From assembly GCF_004364555.1 (NCBI RefSeq), contig NZ_SOAM01000003.1, forward strand, positions 578,264-642,263: DNA of 64,000 bases, written 5' to 3'. The notes below the pieces were generated by a model, which had not been told where the DNA came from, did not search any database, and saw only the letters and a program-made list of their open reading frames with translations. Source of the DNA: Amnibacterium kyonggiense. Its GTDB lineage: Bacteria > Actinomycetota > Actinomycetes > Actinomycetales > Microbacteriaceae. The stretch's first letter is position 1; every line of letters starts with the position of its first letter. Below, piece by piece: positions 58,552 to 64,000 of the stretch. Both the position numbers and the translations under genes were made by a program.

Positions 58552-59244
58552 TCACAGGCCGAGGAGCAGCCCCGCTCCGAGCGCGACCATGAGCACCGCG
58601 ATGCCGCCGTCGAGCGCGCGCCAGACCGTCGGCCTCGACAGGACGGGCTTCAGGAGCCGGCCGCCGAACCCGATCGCGGAGAACCAGACGCAGCTCGCGG
58701 CGACCGCCCCGGCCACCCACCACCAGCGGAGCGCGGGGCCCTGCTGGTTCGCGACCGACCCGAGGAACAGCAGGGTGTCGAGGTACACGTGCGGGTTCGC
58801 CCAGGTGAACGCGACCATGACGAGCAGCGCGGTGCGCGCCGGCGCCGCCGCGCGGGGTGCGGCCTCGAGCACCGCCCCCCGACCCGACGGTCGCTGGCGG
58901 CCCGCCGCGGGTTCGGGCGCCGACTCCGGCTCCGCGACGAGACCGGCACCGGAGGGGCGGATCGCCCGCCGGGCCGCGAAGACGCCGTAGATGATGAGGA
59001 ACGCGGCGCCGACGATGCGCGCCACGAGCAGCGCGACGGGGAACCGCTCCACGACCACGCCGATCCCGAGCACGCCGGCGACGATGAGCACGGCGTCCGA
59101 ACCGGCGCAGATGGCGACCGCTGCGGCGAGCGTCCGGCGCGAGGCCTGGACGCTCATCCGCAGCAGGTGGGCGTTCTGCGCGCCGATCGCGACGATGAGC
59201 CCGAGGCCCGTCGCGAAGCCGGCGACGACGGCGAGGAGGTGCAC
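58552..59244 (-). CDS. LysE/ArgO-family basic amino acid exporter
   Basis: A 230-residue exporter with about six helices: AGFATGLGLIVAIGAQNAHLLRMSVQ at the N-terminus (family GQNA), VAFTWANPHVYLDTLLFLGSVA in the middle. A Pro/Ala-rich insertion of about 40 residues lies in the central cytoplasmic loop. Exports lysine or arginine. GTG start; TAGCGT (59251-59256) 6 nt upstream. Divergent from its probable activator. Confidence 0.9.
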   Translation of the reverse strand: MHLLAVVAGFATGLGLIVAIGAQNAHLLRMSVQASRRTLAAAVAICAGSDAVLIVAGVLGIGVVVERFPVALLVARIVGAAFLIIYGVFAARRAIRPSGAGLVAEPESAPEPAAGRQRPSGRGAVLEAAPRAAAPARTALLVMVAFTWANPHVYLDTLLFLGSVANQQGPALRWWWVAGAVAASCVWFSAIGFGGRLLKPVLSRPTVWRALDGGIAVLMVALGAGLLLGL

Positions 59245-59250
59245 GCTGCG

Positions 59251-59306
59251 ACGCTAAGCATCGGAGGAAGAACAGTCCAGCTACGGTTCCTGACCTTGCA
59301 TAAGCT
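59251..59306. promoter_or_regulatory. Back-to-back leaderless promoters of lysE and its regulator
   Basis: Minus-strand TAGCGT (59251-59256) lies 6 nt before lysE; plus-strand TAAGCT (59301-59306) lies 6 nt before the regulator gene. Only 68 bp separate the starts, so the regulator site must overlap both promoters. Confidence 0.55.
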
Positions 59307-59312
59307 CGGCTC

Positions 59313-60245
59313 ATGTCCCGCTTCACTCAGGACCAGCTCGAGACGCTCCTCGCCGCCGTGGACGAAGGCTCGTTCGAGGCGGCGGCCCGCACCCTCGCGA
59401 TCACGCCGTCCGCCGTCTCGCAGCGCGTCAAGGCGATGGAGCAGGCCGCCGGCCGCGTGCTGCTGCAGCGATCCGCGCCGATCCGTCCGACGGCGCCGGG
59501 CGAGGTCGTGCTCCGTCTCGCCCGGCAGGTGCGGCTGCTCGACGGGGAGGCCGCTCGCGAGCTCGACGGCGGCGCCGCAGCCGTGCCGTCGCTCGCGCTG
59601 GCGGTGAACGCGGACTCGCTCGCGACGTGGTTCCTCGACGCCCTCGTGGAGGTGCGCCGGCGCGCGGACGTCGTCTTCGACCTCCACCGCGAGGACCAGG
59701 ACCGCACGGCCGCACTGCTCCGCGACGGGACCGTCGTCGCCGCGGTCACCGCGGAGGGCCGTCCCGTGCAGGGCTGCTCCTCCACGCCCCTCGGCGTCGA
59801 CCGCTACCTGGCCGTCGCCGCGCCCGGCTTCGCGGACCGACACCTCGACGGCCTCGGGAGCGAGCGGGACGTGCTCGAGCGGCTGGACCGGCTGCCGCTC
59901 GTCGACTTCGACCGGGCGGACGGCCTGCAGCAGGGCTTCCTGCGCCGCGTGCTCGGCCACGATCCGCGGTCGCCGCGCCACTTCGTGCCCTCCTCGGCCG
60001 ATTTCGCGCGGGCGGTCGAGCTCGGGCTCGGTTGGGGACTGCTGCCCGAGTCCCAGGCGCTCGACGCGATCGGCGCCGGGCGACTGCTCGAGCTCGCGCC
60101 CGGGCGGCACGCGGACGTCGTCCTCTGGTGGAAGCGGTGGAACCTGCGCTCGGCGCTGCTCGACGAGACGACCGCGGCGGTGGCGCGCGTCGCGGCGGCG
60201 CGGCTGCGTCCCGTCGAGCCCGGAGGTCGAACAGGGGTTCGATGA
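59313..60245 (+). CDS. LysR-family regulator, ArgP/LysG type
   Basis: A 310-residue regulator. The winged HTH is LETLLAAVDEGSFEAAARTLAITPSAVSQRVKAMEQAAGRVLLQR (residues about 8-52), the ArgP/LysG hallmark; the effector domain follows. LysG in Corynebacterium activates lysE with lysine or arginine. Divergent arrangement and shared promoter region support the same here. ATG at 59313. Confidence 0.92.
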   Translation: MSRFTQDQLETLLAAVDEGSFEAAARTLAITPSAVSQRVKAMEQAAGRVLLQRSAPIRPTAPGEVVLRLARQVRLLDGEAARELDGGAAAVPSLALAVNADSLATWFLDALVEVRRRADVVFDLHREDQDRTAALLRDGTVVAAVTAEGRPVQGCSSTPLGVDRYLAVAAPGFADRHLDGLGSERDVLERLDRLPLVDFDRADGLQQGFLRRVLGHDPRSPRHFVPSSADFARAVELGLGWGLLPESQALDAIGAGRLLELAPGRHADVVLWWKRWNLRSALLDETTAAVARVAAARLRPVEPGGRTGVR

Positions 60246-60371
60246 CCACCTCCTCGCGCCGCTCGAGACGACCGATGTCGAGACGAGGGACGACGCGCCG
60301 GGTCACACGGCGAGTCACGACGAGAAGTCCAGCCGACACGCCGCGAACCACTGTCGGAGGGGTCGAACACA

Positions 60372-60623
60372 ATGACGAACATGCTGACCCACGCAGACAT
60401 CCGGCTGCTCGAGTTCGAGGACACCCACCCTCGCCGCACCGGCCTCAAGAACGACGCGATCCTCCACCGGCTCGGGATGAGCCCCGCCCGCTACTACCAG
60501 CGGCTCGACCAGCTGGTCCGGCAGCAGGCGGTGCAGGACCGCTGGCCGCGGCTGGCCGACCGGATCGAGCGGCAGAACGACCGCCGACGGCAGGAGCGGG
60601 CACAGCTGCGGCGCTGGCTCTGA
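60372..60623 (+). CDS. DUF3263 small DNA-binding-like protein
   Basis: An 83-residue protein matching the actinobacterial DUF3263 family: ADIRLLEFEDTHPRRTGLKNDAILHRLGMSPARYYQRLDQLV is a helix-turn-helix-like core, with a basic tail. Function unknown in the family. ATG after GGAGG. Confidence 0.85.
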   Translation: MTNMLTHADIRLLEFEDTHPRRTGLKNDAILHRLGMSPARYYQRLDQLVRQQAVQDRWPRLADRIERQNDRRRQERAQLRRWL

Positions 60624-60635
60624 GCGGGGCGGCCG

Positions 60636-61208
60636 TCAGCCGGCGGCCCGGTCGCTCCCGAGCGCGTCGACCATCCGATCGAGCCCCCAGCGCCACGCCC
60701 CGTCGAGATCGCCGCCGAGCCGGTGCGCCCCCGCGAGCTCCATGGCGATGAAGCCGTTCGCCCAGGCGACGACGAGGCGCGCGCCGTCCAGGGCGTGCTC
60801 GGGTCCGGTCAGCTCGGCGACGGCCTCGAGCAGCGACCGGACGCTCGCCTCCGCGGACTCGGTCGTCGGCTGCGGGCCGTCCGGCGCGATGCCCATCACG
60901 AGCGCCCAGGCGCGCGGCCGCTCGCGCGCGAAGCGGCGGAGCCCCTCGACCTGCGCGGTGATCGACCGACGCGCGTCCTCAGGCCCCCGAGCCGCGCCGG
61001 ACCGCGCATCCAGGTCGGCGACGGCGGCCCCCACGACCAGGTCGAGCAGCGCCCGCCGGTTCGCGACGTGCTTGTAGAGGGAGGGCGAACGCACCCCGAC
61101 GCGCTCGGCGACGGCCTGCATGGTCACCGCGTCCGTGCCGCCCTCCTCGAGCAGCGCGCACGCCGCCGCGACGATCGCGTCCCGGTCCGTCCTCGCCGGC
61201 GTCGGCAC
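60636..61208 (-). CDS. TetR-family regulator with WHG-type C-terminal domain
   Basis: A 190-residue regulator: RDAIVAAACALLEEGGTDAVTMQAVAERVGVRSPSLYKHVANRRALLD HTH at residues about 8-56, then a C-terminal TetR_C/WHG-like domain (WANGFIAMELAGAHRLGGDLDGAWRWGLDRM). GTG at 61208 follows AGGAGG. Divergent from the MBL gene, and its probable operator overlaps that promoter. Confidence 0.86.
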   Translation of the reverse strand: MPTPARTDRDAIVAAACALLEEGGTDAVTMQAVAERVGVRSPSLYKHVANRRALLDLVVGAAVADLDARSGAARGPEDARRSITAQVEGLRRFARERPRAWALVMGIAPDGPQPTTESAEASVRSLLEAVAELTGPEHALDGARLVVAWANGFIAMELAGAHRLGGDLDGAWRWGLDRMVDALGSDRAAG

Positions 61209-61222
61209 GGTCCACCTCCTGA

Positions 61223-61259
61223 TTGACTCGGCCCTGATGGCTAATTATCTTAGCCATCA
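61223..61259 (+). promoter_or_regulatory. MBL-gene promoter with perfect TetR operator
   Basis: -35 TTGACT (61223-61228), 17-bp spacer, -10 TATCTT (61246-61251), ATG 7 nt later. GATGGCTAA and TTAGCCATC (61236-61244 and 61250-61258) form a perfect inverted repeat with a 5-bp centre, extended by an outer T-A pair to 61235-61259, covering the -10 and first base of the ATG. Confidence 0.7.
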
Positions 61260-61981
61260 TGCAGCTCGCCCCCGGCCTCCACCGCATCGGCGACGACATC
61301 GTCGCCGCCCATCTCATCGTCGCCGATGCGGGGCTCACCCTCATCGACGCCGCCCTGCCCGGGTACCACCGCGACCTCCTCCGGGAGCTCGCGGTGATCG
61401 GGCGCCCGGTCACCGACATCCGAGGGATCGTCCTCACGCACGGCGACGCCGACCACGTCGGCTTCGCCGAGCGCCTCCGCCGCGAGCTGGACGTCCCGGT
61501 CTTCGTCGGTGCGGCCGACGCCGAGCGGGCGAAGGGTGCGAAGCCCCCGGCCACACCGTCCGATCCGAAGCGGCTGGTCCCGATGCTCGGGTTCCTCCTG
61601 CACGCCGCACGCAAGGGCATCGCGCGCATCCCGCCGCTGACCGAGGTGCAGCCGGTGGCGGGTGAGCAGGTGCTCGACCTCCCGGGCGCTCCGCGCGTCA
61701 TCCCGATGCCCGGTCACTCCCCCGGCAGCGTCGCCGTCCACGTGCCCGGCGTGCGCGCCGTCTTCGTCGGGGACGAGCTCACGACCCGGAACGTGCTGAC
61801 GGGACGCCTCGGTCCGCAGCCGGCGCCGTTCACCGACGACCAGGCCGCGTCCTCCGCGTCGCTCGAGCTCCTCCGCGGGCTCGACGTCGACTGGATCGTC
61901 CCCGGTCACGGCGCCCCGTGGCACGGCGACGTCGACTCCCTGATCGCCGCGTACCGGTCCGCCGAGGCCCGAAAGCGCTGA
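61259..61981 (+). CDS. MBL-fold metallo-hydrolase
   Basis: A 240-residue metallo-beta-lactamase fold protein. The metal motif reads THGDADHVG instead of the usual THxHxDH, so the second His is Asp; later MPGHSPGSVAVHVP, FVGDELTTR and VPGHGAPWHG supply the other ligands. Substrate unknown; TetR control suggests it acts on a toxic or signal compound. Probably leaderless. Confidence 0.87.
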   Translation: MQLAPGLHRIGDDIVAAHLIVADAGLTLIDAALPGYHRDLLRELAVIGRPVTDIRGIVLTHGDADHVGFAERLRRELDVPVFVGAADAERAKGAKPPATPSDPKRLVPMLGFLLHAARKGIARIPPLTEVQPVAGEQVLDLPGAPRVIPMPGHSPGSVAVHVPGVRAVFVGDELTTRNVLTGRLGPQPAPFTDDQAASSASLELLRGLDVDWIVPGHGAPWHGDVDSLIAAYRSAEARKR

Positions 61982-62179
61982 TCGGCCCGATTCCGCGGCC
62001 GGATCGTGAATCCGGCGTGGAGGAGACCGATCCGGACCCATCCGATCCGAGAAGCGGCGCGAATCCTCTTCATCTCGACGACGGCGCGTGACCGCCGCCG
62101 GGCGCACCGACCGGTGCGACAGGCCCGCCATCCCACGGAGTCCGGGCCTGCGATCCAGATCGAGCAGGAGAGCAACACA

Positions 62180-63121
62180 GTGTTCGACAAGCAGTTCATC
62201 AGCGGCGCGATCGCCCGCTCGAGCGAGACCCCGGTGGACCGCCGCCGACTCCTCACCCTGACCGGCCTGGCCGGTGCGGGTGCCGCAGCGGCCATGGTGG
62301 CCGGCCCCGGTGCGGCGGCGAACGCGGCGACCGCGTCCAACGGCGTGAGCGACGGAGCCGTCCTCAACTTCGCGCTGAACCTCGAGTACCTCGAGGCGGA
62401 GTTCTACCACCGCGCCGTCTACGGCACGGGCCTGCCGGAGAAGCTGACCACGGGCAAGGGCACGCGCGGTGGCGTGACCGGCGGCCGCAAGGTGCACTTC
62501 AAGAGCCGCCGTCTCGCCTCCTACGCCAAGGAGATCGCGGGCGACGAGTACAACCACGTCGCGTTCCTCCGCTCCGCGCTCGGCAGCGCCGCGGTGGCCC
62601 GCCCGGCCATCTCGCTCGACGCCGCGTTCAAGGCCGCAGCCCAGGCCGCCGGCCTCGGCAAGGACTTCGACCCGTACGCGAACGAGACGAACTTCCTGCT
62701 CGGCGCCTTCGTGTTCGAGGACGTGGGCGTCACCGCGTACAAGGGCGCGGCTCCCCTGATCTCGAACAAGACCTACCTCGAGGCCGCCGCCGGCATCCTC
62801 GCGGTCGAGGCCTACCACGCGGCGACGATCCGCTCGTCGCTGTACGAGATGGGTCACGCCGCCCAGCACGCCGCGAACGCGATCTCGGACGCCCGCGACT
62901 CGCTCGACGGCAAGTCGGACGACGACCAGCACATCACGACCTGGAACGGCAGGGACGCGAACATCGTCCCGGCGAACCGCTCGAGCATCGCGTACAGCCG
63001 TACGCCCGGTCAGGTCCTCAACGTCGTCTACCTGACCCCGAAGGCGGCCACCAAGGGCGGCTTCTTCCCGAAGGGCGTCAACGGCGCGGTGAACACCTCC
63101 ACGGCGGAGGTCAAGTCCTGA
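62180..63121 (+). CDS. Tat-exported ferritin-like domain protein
   Basis: A 313-residue protein. [30 protein letters not shown] is a twin-arginine signal followed by a helix with [32 protein letters not shown] and [12 protein letters not shown], which carry the Glu/His iron-site residues of the ferritin-like fold (PF13668 type). The C-terminus is Asn/Ser-rich. GTG 62180 has AGGAG upstream. Role unknown, possibly stress-related. The 198-bp gap before it shows no gene and no clear promoter. tatB lies just downstream. Confidence 0.85.
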   Translation: MFDKQFISGAIARSSETPVDRRRLLTLTGLAGAGAAAAMVAGPGAAANAATASNGVSDGAVLNFALNLEYLEAEFYHRAVYGTGLPEKLTTGKGTRGGVTGGRKVHFKSRRLASYAKEIAGDEYNHVAFLRSALGSAAVARPAISLDAAFKAAAQAAGLGKDFDPYANETNFLLGAFVFEDVGVTAYKGAAPLISNKTYLEAAAGILAVEAYHAATIRSSLYEMGHAAQHAANAISDARDSLDGKSDDDQHITTWNGRDANIVPANRSSIAYSRTPGQVLNVVYLTPKAATKGGFFPKGVNGAVNTSTAEVKS

Positions 63122-63158
63122 GCCGTCGGTGATCCGACCGGAGCGGTTCCGCTCCACC

Positions 63159-63193
63159 CCGTGCCCGGCGCGCATCCCGCGTGCCGGGCACGG
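63159..63193 (+). terminator. Terminator hairpin after the ferritin-like gene
   Basis: CCGTGCCCGGC (63159-63169) pairs with GCCGGGCACGG (63183-63193), 11 bp, 13-nt loop. Confidence 0.6.
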
Positions 63194-63221
63194 CCCGTTC
63201 CACCACCGTGAAGGACGTCCG

Positions 63222-63545
63222 ATGTTCGACCTCTCGCTCGGGAAGCTGCTGGTCATCGCGGTCGTCGCGCTGTTCCTCGTCGGCCCCGAGAAGCTCCCCC
63301 TGTACGCGGCGAAGCTCGGCCAGTGGGTCCGCGTCGCCCGCGGGATACTCGACGGCGCGAAGGAGCGGATGCGGGAGGAGCTCGGCCCGGAGTTCGACGA
63401 CGTCGACTGGCAGCGGCTCGACCCGCGGCAGTACGACCCGCGCCGCATCGTGCGGGACGCGCTGCTCGAGCCGGCGCCTCAGCGCGACCGCTCCCCGCGG
63501 CCGGCGGAGGCGTACGTCGTCGAGGAGGAGTCGCCCGAGCGCTGA
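63222..63545 (+). CDS. tatB: Sec-independent protein translocase subunit TatB
   Basis: A 107-residue protein: MFDLSLGKLLVIAVVALFLVGPEKLPLYAAKLGQWVRVAR is the single N-terminal helix with the GPEKLP hinge, followed by an amphipathic helix and a variable acidic tail. Part of the twin-arginine translocase. It directly follows a Tat substrate gene. Confidence 0.92.
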   Translation: MFDLSLGKLLVIAVVALFLVGPEKLPLYAAKLGQWVRVARGILDGAKERMREELGPEFDDVDWQRLDPRQYDPRRIVRDALLEPAPQRDRSPRPAEAYVVEEESPER

Positions 63546-63662
63546 GGCGCTGATCCGTTTCGGCGCGGGCGCGGAGCGCCCGGCTCAACCACCGAGGGGG
63601 CGGGCGCGGGGCGCCCCGCTCGACCACCGCGCGGAGCGGGCGCGAGGCGGGAGGATGAGGGG

Positions 63663-64000
63663 GTGAGGCGCGGGCGGCTGCTGGTGTTCCTCGGTGCCGC
63701 GCCCGGGGTGGGGAAGACCTACGCGATGCTCGAGGAGGCCCACCGCCTCCTGGGGCAGGGCCGGGATGTGGTCTCGGCGGTGGTGCTGGATCACGGCCGG
63801 TCCGCCACCGCCGCCCTGACGACCGGCATCGAAGCGGTCCCGCCTCGCGTGGTGCAGCACGGCGGGATCGTGCTGGAGGAGGTCGACCTCGACGCCGTGG
63901 TGGCGCGGCGGCCGCAGGTGGCGCTGGTGGACGAGCTCGCCCACACGAACGCGCCCGGGTCCGCCAACGAGAAGCGGTGGCAGGACATCGACGTCCTCCT
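63663..64000 (+). CDS. kdpD: Osmosensitive K+ sensor kinase KdpD, N-terminal part (cut by window end)
   Basis: GTG 63663, 8 nt after GGGAGG, opens a frame that stays open to the end (112 codons). It reads RRGRLLVFLGAAPGVGKTYAMLEEAHRL, then LTTGIEAVPPR, and ALVDELAHTNAPGSANEKRWQDID, the Walker-A-containing KdpD N-terminal domain with its DELAHTN motif. The rest of the kinase lies outside the window, as does kdpE. Confidence 0.9.
   Translation, partial: MRRGRLLVFLGAAPGVGKTYAMLEEAHRLLGQGRDVVSAVVLDHGRSATAALTTGIEAVPPRVVQHGGIVLEEVDLDAVVARRPQVALVDELAHTNAPGSANEKRWQDIDVL

Noticed and set aside
62006..62179. Longer start for the ferritin-like gene at 62006
   Set aside because: The added residues are Arg/Pro-rich and the Tat signal would be far from the N-terminus; AGGAG precedes GTG 62180.

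Overview
The window is high-GC, gene-dense actinobacterial DNA. Gene content (DUF3263 regulator, OtsAB, NlpC/P60 RipA-like hydrolases, SufU/SufS, TatB, KdpD, GH15 trehalase/glucoamylase family, Fpg/Nei glycosylase) and very frequent GTGA/ATGA stop-start overlaps suggest an aerobic soil- or plant-associated member of the Microbacteriaceae or a close relative; the family assignment is inference. About 65 protein genes can be supported. I see no tRNA, rRNA, CRISPR array, insertion sequence or prophage, and the region reads as chromosomal core plus metabolic islands.

Layout. 1-9.6 kb: amino-acid biosynthesis on the minus strand (leuB-ilvE, an FAH-family hydrolase, serA), an APC permease, mtlD, and an Fpg/Nei glycosylase on the plus strand. 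9-12 kb: small membrane proteins, an MFS exporter divergent from an ArsR-type repressor, a PPOX-fold protein and a DoxX-like protein. 12-14.8 kb: two secreted coiled-coil NlpC/P60 peptidoglycan hydrolases with structured 5' leaders. 14.8-20.1 kb: complete ilvD-ilvB-ilvN-ilvC operon. 20.2-29.2 kb: a catabolic/salvage block with nucleoside phosphorylase, adenosine-deaminase-family enzyme, NMT1-type ABC importer, nucleoside hydrolase, NtaA/DszA-type flavin monooxygenase and a cyclase-family hydrolase. 29.2-33.1 kb: HAD phosphatase, a micro-protein, trehalose synthesis otsA-otsB and a fructosamine kinase. 33.1-38.9 kb: YhgE/Pip protein, an MMPL transporter carrying a degenerate ABC-ATPase-like tail, and a TetR regulator with duplicated operators. 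39-40.5 kb: MscS channel. 40.5-47.4 kb: a gamma-glutamylation pathway cluster (permease, glutamine-synthetase-like ligase, gamma-glutamyl hydrolase, ALDH, SDR, GntR) best read as ethanolamine or amine utilisation. 47.4-53.1 kb: GH15 enzyme, SRPBCC protein, two tandem paralogous micro-genes, amidase, and a fluoride riboswitch driving two crcB genes. 53.1-61 kb: sufU-sufS, a secreted beta-rich protein, metB-cbs (transsulfuration), and a lysE/lysG-type exporter-regulator pair. 60.3-64 kb: DUF3263, TetR with a perfect operator next to an MBL hydrolase, Tat-exported ferritin-like protein, tatB and the start of kdpD, which runs off the right edge.

Cross-cutting patterns. (1) Many genes have a TANNNT -10 element only 6-9 nt before the start codon, which predicts leaderless transcripts. 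(2) Gene ends carry long, nearly perfect hairpins built from a small set of recurring words, some shared by loci tens of kilobases apart. (3) Several palindromic operators sit directly on promoters or start codons. The most unusual items are the MMPL/pseudo-ABC fusion, the SDR/ALDH-containing gamma-glutamyl pathway cluster, the importer-hydrolase-monooxygenase operon, the recurrent hairpin families and the tandem micro-genes with a duplicated promoter.
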